64,000 nt of DNA from Dalbergia cochinchinensis (Eukaryota; Streptophyta; Magnoliopsida; Fabales; Fabaceae). The translations under genes and the position numbers were made by a program. Where the stretch lies: NCBI GenBank assembly GCA_031216125.1, contig CM062373.1:44183874-44247873 (forward strand). Reading direction: 5' to 3'. The notes under the pieces are model-generated. The model was not told where the DNA came from and did no database searches. It saw only the letters and a program-made list of their open reading frames with translations. This document shows positions 45,386 to 57,359 of the stretch, in pieces. Within the stretch, counting starts at the first letter, position 1, and each line of letters starts with the position of its first letter.

Positions 45386-46655
45386 GTTGAAGTGTTGTTT
45401 ACAAAGACTTAAGGTTTTCCATGATTGTTGGATTCTAGCGCTTTACTTATTGTGCCAAATTGTGGTCTACAGGTGGTGACCTATTTGGGTTTAAGTGCTA
45501 TGCCACTCAAGGTGTTAAGTGCTTGGTATTTGTGTTCTACTTTGTTTGTTCTGAATTTTGTGACCTTGGCCTTTGGTTATCCACACAACCCTTCTTAGGT
45601 TTCTTCCATTCGGTTGTTGCTTTATGATGAATTCAATTTGAGTTAAGTCAAAAAGAAGTTGTGATTTGATGCTTTGGGTCATGTTAATCCAGTAATGCTT
45701 TTTAAATCATGGTTTTTTCTCACATGTTTCATTTGTTTGAGCTGTGGTTTCATTTGAATACAATACGAATTCTTATTTGGCTTGAAGTTAGTTATCTTCT
45801 TACTTATGCGTGGAATTGGTTATCAAATTAATTTTTAATTGGTCTCAATCATAGCTATATTTGCAACTTTCTTGAATTTTTTGATGCTTGGATTGATAAG
45901 GAAAGGTAGATAAATTGTTAGGTGCTCTTGGAGAGATTCATCTAATAGTTGACACATGTTTTGTGTATAAAGGAATATTTGTGCATGTGCCCTAAATATT
46001 GATATTGGATATCACAAACTGGTTACAAACTCTTTAATTTTTAGGTTTTAATCTTCAATTCATAGCTGTAATTCTCTCTCCTCATTTCCCACAATGCATG
46101 GTGTCATTTACATAAATCAATTTGGCTTTTCTTTCTTAACACAAAATACCTATATATTTTTCGTCAATGTTGATGCAATGAATTGGAACAGGTAATATGC
46201 ATGGATAAGAGGGGCTTTGAAGTGAGGAATAAATGGGCAAAGGGAGGGATACAAAACATAAAGACTGCTAGTTGTCAATGGCCAAGTGATGTGTTTCATC
46301 AAGGTTGGGGCAGCGAAACACAAGCTCTTGCCTAGTAATTATTTTCACTAAGATACTGCCCACTCATTTCTTTTTTAACAAACATATCATTACTACTTAT
46401 TTAAATAAAATAGAAATTGAATATGGAAATTGGAAACCACTCCTCCTGTGAAAGAGTTGAAGTAATTGTCCAAACTAACATTAACTTCTTAAAACGAGAA
46501 GGACCCCAATGGCTGGGATGATGTGTTGAATTTATTTTCACTTTGCTTTGTAATTGAGACCCATTCATTTATTCTTTTCCATTGCAGGCATTTAAAATTG
46601 CCATAAAAAGCATCTTTAAGTGTGCTAAATCTATTTTCTTTTGCCTGACCTGTAG

Positions 46656-47683
46656 GTTATGTATGATCCACATGGAATTAGTCAAGGATCTGGATTTATT
46701 GCAGTTTCAACTCTTGAGAAGTAGCTTGAGCTGTAAGAATAGAAATGCTGTGACTATTCCTTAATAATTGACCATGAACTTTGTTGCTAATATTCAATTC
46801 CTTTGGAACTTGTAGCTCGGTGAGATGAAAGGTAAAATGATTGCTGGCAAACCTCTCTGTATTGCCCTTGCACAGAGAAAAGAAGAGAGGAAAGCAAAGT
46901 TAGGTAAACACTAGTTCAGCAGTTAATTATATTCTTTATAATCACATTGTGATCATTTTTAGGAGCATGAATTCTCGCATTGTGTCCATCATTATGGCAT
47001 GATATGGATATAGACATACAGGGATATGGCAATTTCTAAAAGCTAAAGGATAAGATATGGCCAGTATGCACTCATATAAATGCATAGAATAATTACTATT
47101 TGTAAATTGATGCATCAACATTTGAAACTATAAAGTATATCAAGTTCATAATCCCAAAATTGATATGCCATGTTTTCTCCAGCTCTACTCATTTTCATTC
47201 ATGCAATTGGAAGCTTTGGAATTGCTTGATCTAGAATAATAATTTAGACCACTACCAATGTGACAAAGTGTGAAAGTGGAAAGATTAGTGAGGAAGTGAA
47301 AATGAAAAAAGAGGCAAGACTATCTAGCCCAATTAGATAATATGATAGAAGGAAAGCAAAATAAACCAGCAGCTTTATTTAGAATCAATGGAAAAATATG
47401 GTCATGATTTAAAATAACAATTGGGGATATTGTAGGCTATTAGCCTGTTAATGATTGACATGAATGAAGAGGTCTTTACGTGGTCTTGTATATATTTGTG
47501 CAGTGGTTAATTATTATTACCTAGCTTGATTATTTATTTCATACAGGCATAATTTTTCACAAATGACAAATGTTTCAATGGCTCCTTCTATTGCATCTCA
47601 TCTACCACTATATCCTCCTAGGTCCTTAGGTCTTGGGCATCCCTTTATGTATGAACAAGCACCTCCAGCCCTTATTCCTTAAT
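46656..47683 (+). pseudogene. captured poly(A)-binding protein gene fragment, three exons with introns
   Basis: Exon 46656-46732 (after TGTAG, before GTAAGAAT) codes VMYDPHGISQGSGFIAVSTL. Exon 46816-46903 (after TGTAG, before GTAAAC) codes LGEMKGKMIAGKPLCIALAQ, then RKEERKAKL. Exon 47547-47683 (after TACAG) codes QMTNVSMAPSIASHLPLYPP, then GLGHPFMYEQAPPALIP. These are the end of the fourth RNA-recognition motif and the start of the proline-rich linker of plant poly(A)-binding proteins, which bind mRNA tails and support translation. Introns are kept, so genomic DNA rather than mRNA was copied. The first exon has a stop after EK, and the third has a stop and a one-base insertion near its start. 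Earlier RNA-binding domains and the C-terminal MLLE domain are absent. Confidence 0.85.
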
Positions 47684-48212
47684 TAATTACAAAGAATATG
47701 AATAGAATAATTACTTCGTTTTCATATTAAGACTAATGTATCTTTATGTATTCTAGTTATGTGATTTAGCTTAATTTGAAACTTGATCTCTGCTTAATTC
47801 CTTTACTTTATCTTACCGGATTAATATGAAGGTAAAGTTGGTTTTATTAAATTATTTGGCATTATTATTAAAATAAAGGAATAATTTTTTTATCAATTGG
47901 AATACAAATTTTGGCGGTTTTCAACCATTAACTGTTTTTCAAAAAATTTCACTACAAATTATGGTGGTTTAAACCGCCGTAATTAATAATTTTTTTTAAA
48001 ATTTTGTTGAAACATGTGGCTGTTCTTAATCGCCTTAATTAATAATGTATTTTTTAATTTGACTGAACATTTTATTGGTTTCAAGCTACCGTAATTTGCC
48101 ATATGTGAATTGTGGCGGTTTCGGGAACTGCCCTTACTACGAAATATGGTGGTAAAAAACCGCAATAATTTGCAAAGTTAACCACCATAATTTACCATTG
48201 CTTTTTGTAGTG

Positions 48213-49197
48213 TGTGTGATGAATATTCACTATGTCAAAGTTGGTGAAGACAGTGAAGCATGATTATTAAAGAAAGGCATATCAAAGCTGACAAAGTTTC
48301 AAGTTTGATAGTTATCATGTTGGCATTGGTTACTTAGGATGGGGTTTGAATATCCAAGGTTAGAAGTAAATAATTACAAGATTCTCACGCTTGAGTTCGA
48401 TAGATCAAAGTCCATGTTTGTCATTTAGGGCTTAGAAAATTTTGAGGACTTGAGAAGATCGCCACAGTGATCAGTAGGGGATAGATGATGGCAGTGTGAT
48501 AGTTAATAGTAGTTGTTAGTTATTTTCAACAGTTGTTGAAAGAAGCCTTATGAATACACGACAAAGTGGTAACCGTTCAACGAAGAAGGCGTATGACAAA
48601 GAGAGAAACTGTCAAAGACACATGAACAACATCTAATAATGTGGTCAAAGACAAGTGTCAAGATCTTAGAGTCCATCCTAGGATGTATATAGATAGTAAT
48701 TCTGTTTGTTTATAAAGGGTTAGAATTTTATTTACATATTTACTCTCACAATGTCATCCAGATGACTAAATAGAGTCTAGATTCCTTTATGTAATTGTTC
48801 TAAACCCTTTTATCATTTTCCTACGACTAGATTTCCTTTATTTTCTTTACATTGTCTATACTTTATTATATTTATCAATCAAATACTCTATGTTCTACAA
48901 TTCTTCCACACCTTAATATTCTGTATGTCAATATTCCATACATAATACACAAATCACATTATGCATGAATTCCATCCTCATTTCATCATACATGTTTGAC
49001 ACTCGATTCTTTTAAGGGGGGTTAACCAAAGAAGAGTAGCTTTTCGCTCCCTGAATTGAAATCTTGAAAAGCAAAGATTGACATCCAAACTTTTGAATTT
49101 ATCGACAAAGACTTAGTTTAAAGAATTGGACCTCCTGTTCAAAGTACATCGCCGATTATTCATTGTCGATGTTAAGTATTAAAATTTGCAATAAACA
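48213..49197. other. flank between the CACTA-like element and the solo LTR
   Basis: No coding sequence. The left part continues the region that the CACTA-like element interrupted. Confidence 0.4.
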
Positions 49198-51273
49198 TGT
49201 GATACCCGAGGTATACGGGTCAGCAGTAAGGTTTTGTATAGCCTCAAGGATTCCCTGGGAACCACTGTCGGGTCCTAAATTTTACTAAGTCTAGATCCTA
49301 CACCTCCCTGGAGGGCTATATGATAGAACCATATTCTTGGGATCAAAAGTCCCGGTAATTGTTCCTTGAGGGAAAACAAGTTGAAGAGTGATTTTTAATA
49401 AATTTTATGAAACCTGCAAATGTTTCGTTGTTAACTCACAAGTTCAGAAAATCTCGAAAATTCTCGGATTTGAACTAAAACCCAAAATTTGGATTCTGAT
49501 TTGATGGAGTTTTGATTTTTGTGATATTTTATTTGAATCCAAATGGGGGGGTATTTCCTTATTTACATTTATAGCGGTCCAAGACCGCTATAGCGGTCAC
49601 CAGAACTTGTTCAGCGATGCAATGAGATCGAGGAGATCAAGATATGGTCCAAGACTGCTATAGCAGTCATAAGTGTCTCTGTGGGGACCGTCAGACGCTG
49701 TTAGACCGCTATAGCAATCATATACCGCTATAGCAGTGTCAGAGAGAGTTTAAAACCCCAAATCATGCAGAAACGCGATTATCTCCCTTCTCCCTTCATT
49801 TTTCTCTCTTTCTCTCAAATTCACTCCAATCCATCATTCCAAGCTTCAAAGTAAGTTCATATTATTAGATTATGTCTTTATTTCTCCATGATCTCAGATT
49901 TGGTCCGATTATTTTTCTCATTTTTGTCAAGTGGAGGTGTTTCCCCAATTTTAGTAGAGTTAGAATAGAGCTCTCTAGAGATTTTTAGATGTTAATCTAG
50001 AGTTATGATTGCTCCATGGCAGTGGTTGGTGCCATTCCAAGCTCTCCAGGTCAAGTTGGTGGGGCCCATATACTCCCGGCTTTAAACGGTGAGTGGGTTC
50101 AGATCCTATGATCCTTATGTTGATCACTAGAGTTAATTTCAGTAAATTATAGCATGAGATATATATGTTTTTCTGAAAACTCATGGGACCATTATTGTTA
50201 AAGTGATTTTTATTAAAGAGCTAGTGTATGGATATAATTATATATAGAGCTTTGTGAAACATTATGAGATATAGAGAAAAGATTTAGATTTAGATTTCCA
50301 CAATAGAGAATATGTATATGCTAGAGCTTGTGAACTCTAGGGTAGGAGATTTATGAGATATAGAGAAAAGATTTAGATTTCTGATTGAACTGGACAGTAG
50401 CTATAGAGAAACAGACTGTGAGTTAACGGCAGTTATTCCGTTAACCTTGGTATACCAAGTCGCCTTAAGGCCAGAGAAATAATGAACGGGACCTAGTTAG
50501 GTGCCCTAGAGATTAGAAACTTTGTTATGCTATGCATAATAAGAGATTTGTTATATCACATGAATTGGGCATAACCAAAGATTCCTATTTCTTTATTAGC
50601 ATACTATGGTTTATGATTTTTACAGAGTAATAATTTTAGAACTATTTGTTATTCCTATGAATAATGAACTTGAGAGTTATTACATTAACTGGTTTGATGA
50701 ATATATATATATTACTATTTATTTCCTTTGACTGTCCTATTAGAGGGTTATGGGTGAGGACTTACTCACTGAGTTTTAGATGAAACTCACCCCTCTCTCT
50801 TCCTCCATTACAGGTACAGTAAACGCTGCGGGTTCTTCTCTTCCATCTCCTCCCCCGCAATAGAGATTTCCTAGTTGGTGAGCTTCACTTTGTGAGTGAA
50901 GTACTTTTGATATTCTGTTTAGAGATAGAGTGCTCAGTGTGCATGACGGGCAGGGTCCCGGACCATAGAGATAGACTGATATGTTTTTATCATGAATATT
51001 TTGTATTTTCATGATTACGAGTTCTATGGTTTATTTTGTATTAAGAGCAACTCATGTGTTTTGTATCAGAGATATTTACTAGAACTTGATTATGAAAGTA
51101 TTTATGATGATTTGTTTCTCAAAGAGTTAGACATTTATATGAGAGATGAATTTATGTTTTGGAAAAGGATTTTATATTAAATTATGAATATAGAGGGACT
51201 CAGAGATCACGAGGCTTATGTGGGAATGAGGATTCCTCACGTGCTGGTCATGTGCCCAAGTCGGGTCGTGACA
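49198..51273 (+). mobile_element. solo Ty3/gypsy LTR, 2,076 bp, target duplication AAACA
   Basis: It runs from TGTGATACCCGAGG to CAAGTCGGGTCGTGACA and is flanked by AAACA on both sides (49193-49197 and 51274-51278), so it is a clean solo LTR from recombination. Its ends belong to the same group as the LTRs at 17468-20323 and about 9900-9995. It has a palindrome array (49583-49738) in the U3-like part and the shared LTR motif at about 50750-50790. ORFs inside are short and not supported. Confidence 0.9.
49583..49738. repeat. array of GACCGCTATAGCGGTC palindromes
   Basis: Four copies or variants: GACCGCTATAGCGGTC (49583), GACTGCTATAGCAGTC (49653), GACCGCTATAGCAATC (49704) and TACCGCTATAGCAGTG (49723), plus a half-site at 49572. 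In the second copy both arms changed together and kept the symmetry. Confidence 0.85.
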
Positions 51274-52580
51274 AAACAGGTGCATCATATGATTGGCAGC
51301 GGATGAGTAGGTGGATAGCGATTGGTGTGAGTGGGGGTGACTAATGGGAAGCGGGGTTAATAGGCAAGTGGCGAGCAGTAAGTGGCGAGTGTTGGGCAGC
51401 ATCGATGGCGGGTAGTGACTAACGGGTGGCTCGTGGTGAGTGTAGGGCAGGCATTGATATAGAAGAGTAAGCATGGGTCAACTTGAGATTAACTAGTAAA
51501 CATAATATTATATTAGGTGTTATTAAGTCTTTTGGAACTTGACAACTTAATCCTATAGTCATACGATAAAACTGATTTAACTGTATAACATTATACTATT
51601 ATATGTGGCACCAAACATATGATATAAATTAGCTTTATACTATTAGTCAATATAATCAAGTCTTATTGTATGTATCAAATGGGGCCTAAATTGTGATTAT
51701 AATCATGGTTGTAGTTGCGGTCGCTACGATTATGAGTATTGCGGCTACTGCGATGCATATTGTGGCTATTGCAATTATAGTATGATATGTGTTTTCGGCA
51801 CATCTCAGTCTGGTATACTTGGGGCCATCTTGCGTTGTCCTTATTTAGTGCAGTAGTATCCACATTCTCATCTATCTTCAAGATATCAAATTTTGAGAAA
51901 TTTGACCATGGAGCAGGTTAATACTTCTAGTTAGAATGATTTTGAAGCAGCTATTCTCAAAACATTTGGCCTCTATTCTCAACATTACAAGCACCAAGGT
52001 ACCAAAACCCACCAACCAATAATACATTATATACCAATCTGTCCACAAACTTGGATATTACTATCTTGCCTAGCCCTAGCATGTTGGTGGCCATATCAAC
52101 ATTACCTCAAGCATAAATCAGATGCCGGAGAACGCCAACAATTGAGTCAATCAAAAGCTCTAGCCATTTTGCTGACCGAATATTACTTTCTACTCTGGAT
52201 ATATGATTAACAAATGATCTGACAAACGAAAAAGCAAAAGAAAATTATAACAGATAAAAAAAATGCAAACTATAAGGGCAAGAAGGATTTCAACAGTGAT
52301 ATAGGCAGCGAAATAAAATGTAATGATGCTGTGAAAAAAATATAATTATTTCTCTTTCAGAATAGACATTTTATATATCTTAGGAATAGTTCATGCTTTG
52401 AAGATGAAATACTTACTAATTGATATTAATATAGCAAGTAAAAAGCAATCTGAATGACGAGGGTTAGATCAGAAGGTTTTGATACTTGGTTATTACAGAT
52501 CAGTAGTCAGTACCCAGTACAGATTCAATAGGGAAGATGATCATATAGTACAGCAAAGTAATTTTTACAGTTCATGTATT
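51274..52580. other. intergenic stretch, no gene
   Basis: A GC-richer patch follows the LTR (51290-51480) with repeats of GTGGCGAGCAGTAAGTGGCG-like text. A short tract with repeated TTGTGGCTATTGC motifs lies at about 51700-51785. No coding sequence recognised. Confidence 0.4.
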
Positions 52581-52983
52581 GTGTCATCCTTCCCAAGAAG
52601 CGCTGACGCACCAAGTTGGTGGTGTGTTCATGTGTTGGACATTGTTGGATATCGATATCTACATGACACCCACACAATACGCATCCGACATGCATTGGAC
52701 ATGGCTAGACACACATCAAATATGACTCTAATTCACTATGGACACAGTTTGGACACATCGCGTACAAGCTTGATTTAACTTCTTTATTTTTTTTTAAATT
52801 TTTAATACCAACATGAGTCCAAAACCAATTCTAATTGTTTAGTTAAATTTATACTATTAGATCATTTCATTTTAAAAATTCTTTAATTGATTATAAAAAA
52901 TAAGAATTAATTAGATAAAAAAATTATATAAATATGATCAAAAAAATTCAGAAAAAAAGAATCATTCAACAAAATCAAAAAAT

Positions 52984-53023
<40 letters not shown>

Positions 53024-53110
53024 ATATTTGTATCCTATAATTTTTTAAGTTTGATGTGTTCTATATCTATATCCATATCAACATCTATGCTTCATGGGAT
53101 CCTTCAAGCT
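52580..53110. mobile_element. possible DNA transposon relic with GTGTT/GACAC subterminal motifs
   Basis: The left part has repeated GTGTTGGACATTG, GATATCGATATC, CATCCGACATGC and GGACACA motifs. The right part (about 53045-53100) has GTGTTCTATATC and CATATCAACATC followed by GCTTCATGGG. The arrangement resembles the element at 10410-11363. Ends and target duplication were not resolved. Confidence 0.3.
52983..53020. repeat. AT microsatellite
   Basis: A run of AT units with one interruption. Confidence 0.95.
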
Positions 53111-53386
53111 TATGTAGTACCGAAATTGACGCGATGCCACATAGACATATGGGACGCAGCAAATTTTAAATAGAAAATTTCTTGTATAATTTGTCCTCCA
53201 TGTGCATCTTGTACCATTGAAATGATGAGAAGAGTTGTACAATAAGACCTAGTACCATTAAAATGATAAGGAGAGAAGTACAATGTGATGATGGAACAGA
53301 CACTTGAGGTTGGATGATGAAGATGGGATGTAGAGGAAAAAAATTCTTCCACAAAAAGAGGGAAGAATTGCTCTTTCAAATGATTG

Positions 53387-53407
53387 TATATATATATATA
53401 TATATAT
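53387..53407. repeat. TA microsatellite
   Basis: A run of about ten TA units. A similar run lies at 53507-53538. Confidence 0.95.
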
Positions 53408-53502
53408 TGGTCCCTTAAAAGTTTCTTACTATTTGATAACTGAAAAATTAATATTTCATATGTATTTAGATATTTAAGTGAGAATTCTTTTTAAGAGTTT
53501 TT

Positions 53503-53506
<4 letters not shown>

Positions 53507-53538
<32 letters not shown>
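53507..53538. repeat. AT microsatellite
   Basis: An uninterrupted run of about sixteen AT units. Confidence 0.95.
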
Positions 53539-53539
<1 letters not shown>

Positions 53540-53541
<2 letters not shown>

Positions 53542-56500
53542 TTTCAAAATCAAACCAAAAACCTCATTTTTAATGGATCACACCTCTTCTACTCAATCAA
53601 AACTTTATTTATTAATTCTTGAAAAACATTATATATAAACTTTACCCTTTTCCGTGGTTTTTTATTCTTAAAAATTGCTAAGAAATCAAAACTAATTCGG
53701 TTTTAATTTATTAATTTTTTTCAAGTTTTACATTACCTCGTATATATCATATGTCACAGTGAAAAACTTACACGTAAATTCAATCTGCAAGATCTGGTAC
53801 ATATACATATCTGACACTTGGATACCACAACAAAGTCCAAACTAATCCCCACAGGTTATAACTTCAAGCTTCCTGGTTAGTAATAGTTTGAAATTTCCTC
53901 GAAGTTTCTATAATGCTTTGAAACTTGAGAAAGGCTTAACATAACCATCATCGACGGGAGCAGCTTTTAAGCATTTTGGAAAACTAATACACCATTAGGT
54001 ATGCTTATTCGCCATATTTGTTGGAAAGCAATGACTTAAAGCATAAATCTTATGCAAAGACACACACTGCATAACTGCATTAAAACTTCAATTCATAAAG
54101 ATATGGAAAATTTTAGAGAGGACGGCATTCTAGTTCAAAGCAGAAAAAGTCCCCGAACTCAAAGACCCATATAGATGAACCTAATTTCATTTCATCCAGG
54201 AAAAGAGAGTGTATGTGCCCTCTAACCTGTAAAACTTCAATTCATATTTGTTTTCTCATTTGATATCCTTTATTATGTTTTACCTGTACAACTATCCTAT
54301 ACTTAACTGCTGATCTTTATTTAACTATAATATTTGGAATTTACTATTTTCTTTTTGTCTCTTCAAGAAATTCTCTCTTTTTAACCCCAGAAAATACTGA
54401 AACTCGTCGATCATTGTGCCTCCCCATTAAGTGCTCAAAAAGAGTCAAGAGCTAGCAGCAGCTGGAACCGAAGCAGCTTTTGGTTTTGGACATAAACAAG
54501 AACTATGACGTCACACATGTATATGAACAGTGAGTTCCAATCATGATTCTGTTCATATCTCCATGCATGGCTCCTCATGTGTCAACCTCATTTGCACACA
54601 ACTTTCAACCAAAGTTAGAGTAATGATAATATCCTACACACACTCAATTTGGCCATTTTATGATACAAGGAGTCTTGTGCAGTTTTGCTGCCACTCTACT
54701 GACCCATCCCTTTCACTCTTAAAAGGGACAGGGGAGCTTACGGTAGAGAGTGGAGACAATAGATTTTTGTTAAAAGTACCTTAATATATATTTCACGTTG
54801 ATCTGCTAGTGGTGGTGGTATCAGTGGGCCAGCAATTCTTGAAGATCAGATAGAAAGTTGGAACATATAGCAGCGAGAATATAGCATCATGCCACAGAAC
54901 CAACACTTTCGGCTCAAAATGGTATTGAGACCCTTGTGCCCTTTGATGGTGACGGCATCTGCTTTAATTAAAAATCAAGAAATAGTTCTTTGGATTCGCA
55001 TGTCTACCCTGTACGATGCGTGTATGACTTTAAATTGCAGTCGAACCACGATTATGCTGTGATTAATAAAATTGCTAAAAATTACAAAAGAGGCGATTAA
55101 TTGACTGCAATCACGGTTGGAATACTGCTTCCGAGACCATCACTATAAGGTATCAGAATAAAGGATCAAGAAGTAAAGCCAATAGCACTAAGAAGAGAGA
55201 ACTGACCTCATGAGCTCTAAACTATATTTTTTGTCTATTAGCACTCCACATTAAGATACCGCTTTATTTGGTATTGTTGTGGCTCTAGAAAAGTTGATAG
55301 GCTTTTTGGGTTATCAAAAGGCTATTCTAAAAAAGCCATGATAATACTAGTTGGTAAAATAATGTAAACATTGCTTTCAATAATAATAAATCATTGAAGT
55401 AGAATTTGATAAATATATTATAAAGTTGCTCTCAAATTTTAAAATGACAATGATTGACATAAAACTTGGAGGGAGATTCTTTGAGAGAAGAATTAGAAAT
55501 TGAAAGTCTTAAATAATGGAAGATAATGTTGGATTTTTATTGAAATTTAAGGATTATATTAGTATTTTAGATTATTTTGAATATTAGAGAGTAGAAGTTA
55601 TGAAAAGCACCACACTGTGCTCTCAAAAACATCACTGACTTTTAAAAGTCGAGAGCAAGGTGGAAGTTCCTTTAAATAAGTAAACCTCCAGTTATAAAAC
55701 CCTTTCTATGCATACCGTTAAGATCCGAACTCCTGACTAAATACTTAAGAAATCCTACTAACTACCAACTTTGCTAGGTCTTATAATTATCCTTAAGCTT
55801 ATTTTATAGTTTTAATATAGTTAGCATTTTTTATTTTTCAAAATAAATTAAGAATTGTTTAGTAAAATCTCAAGCATTCCCTCCTTATTTAGTAGGTCGT
55901 TAACTTGTGGTGATTGCTGTAAATGAGCTCGGGCGCTAACTTGTGGCCATTGCAACTTTTTTCTAGTCTATACCCTCCAATCTGTGTTTGAACTTTGAAC
56001 TTTGAATGAAAGAAATATTTTGTTGAAAATGAATGGGAAAATTTAAGTTTGGATATGATAATTCGTAATCAAATTTTTAATTCGTAATTAAATTTCAAAC
56101 AATGTGTTTTGTCTAGGTTATGTAAAAAACTAAAATATAATCAGAGGATACATGGAATGATAATAAAAACGTTATCTTATTGAGAACATGATTTATAGTA
56201 TTTATCTTCCATACCGTCTAAGCGAAATGTTCAAATCTTGGCCTTAAAAATAAAGTCATTATTAATGAGGGTATCATAAAAATTACTAAAAAGTAATAAT
56301 TCACTCTATAAATATTAAATGAAGCAAGATTGCACGACTTTTGTCAAGCTCGGTAGGTTGAGCTGCTTTATCTTTTTATCAGTTGTCTATATATAGGTAG
56401 ACCAAGTTCTTGAAAAATTATTTTCTATTCGAGATGCTCAAGTTCTTGCAAGTTATTTGAATTTTATTTCATTACACATTTTCATTCAAGTTAAATATTA

Positions 56501-56860
56501 CTATATCTAAGATGGGAATTTTCATGCTAGAAATTTAATTAAAGTTAACTTTTTATGTTCAATATTAATTACTATAATTATTAAATATAAATTTTAAATA
56601 TCATAGTCATAATATATTATAAATATAAAATGATTTTTTAATTAACAGAATTTTGAAATATTATCGTGAATAAAAAAAAGTAAATAATTGAGATTCTAAT
56701 ATACAATTCTTAATTTAATTTTGAAAAAAAAACTAAGTGTAAAAATATGGTTAATTGATATTTTAGAAATAGTGCAAATAAAAGTATTTAATATGAAGTG
56801 GCAATAGACACTCCCTTACTGAAGATGCAAGAATCCAATCACTGATAATTTCTCAATACA
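53540..56860. other. AT-rich intergenic stretch, no supported gene
   Basis: Read on both strands without finding a recognisable domain. The ORF at 54530-54784 has no family features. Two blocks of moderate base composition (54410-54560 and 54800-55140) were examined without result. Confidence 0.45.
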
Positions 56861-56865
56861 TGAGT

Positions 56866-56933
56866 TCACACACACACACACATACATATACACACACACA
56901 CACACATATATATAGACACACACACACACACAC
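56866..56933. repeat. CA microsatellite, interrupted
   Basis: CA units broken by short TA and TATAGA interruptions. Confidence 0.95.
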
Positions 56934-56934
56934 C

Positions 56935-57335
56935 AAGTTGTACCGATGCTTTGGTACACAGTGAATGATTATAGTCAATAACAAACCCCTCAACTAACTA
57001 ACTACTTATGTTATTAGATGCACATAATGAGATGTTGAACCTACAGCTGAATACCTTCTTTCGCCCCTCTCAAACTTAGGGGTGAAGGACTTGAGACCTG
57101 GCCTTGAGTTTGCTTTCGAATAAAAGAAACTAAGAGGGTGAGATGCTTTTGGTGAAGATGTCAGCAACTTGAGAAGTGGAGGGGATATGACTAACATGAT
57201 GAACCATCTTGGAGACAACTTGATTGCAGACGAAATATAAATCCAATTCGAAGTGTTTTGTCACGGTACGATTTGGAAACATAATTGGTAGGTGGGGAAT
57301 TGACCCCATGAAAGCCCTCATATGACATGACATGC
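56935..57335 (-). pseudogene. Ty1/copia RNase H end with adjoining 3' sequence
   Basis: The minus strand reads TKHFELDLYFVCNQVVSKMV and SHIPSTSQVADIFTKSISPS, the C-terminal end of copia RNase H (KHIELD and QVADIFTK signatures). A purine-rich tract (minus GAGAGGGGCGAAAGAAGG, about 57056-57073) sits where a polypurine tract is expected, and LTR-like sequence may continue toward 56940. The fragment is cut on its 5' side by the gypsy LTR at 57360; the 24 bases just before that LTR are not copia text that I recognise. Confidence 0.8.
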
Positions 57336-57359
57336 TTAAAACTTTATAATGTCCAATTA

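Larger units (their letters stand above)
44677..48212. mobile_element. CACTA-like DNA transposon, 3.5 kb, carrying captured gene pieces
   Basis: The right end reads GCTTTTTGTAGTG, giving the terminus CACTACAAAAAGC on the other strand. The left end AGCTACAAAAAATTATG is its degraded partner. Three-base flanks TGT (44674-44676 and 48213-48215) match. Subterminal repeats of the form GGTGGTT-AACCGCC crowd both ends (44700-44820 and 47910-48195), typical of CACTA elements. No transposase was recognised, so it is non-autonomous. It contains poly(A)-binding-protein fragments at 46656-47683. Confidence 0.65.

Noticed and set aside
49583..49738. CRISPR-like array of palindromes
   Set aside because: Spacing is irregular, copies are few, and this is plant nuclear DNA inside an LTR.
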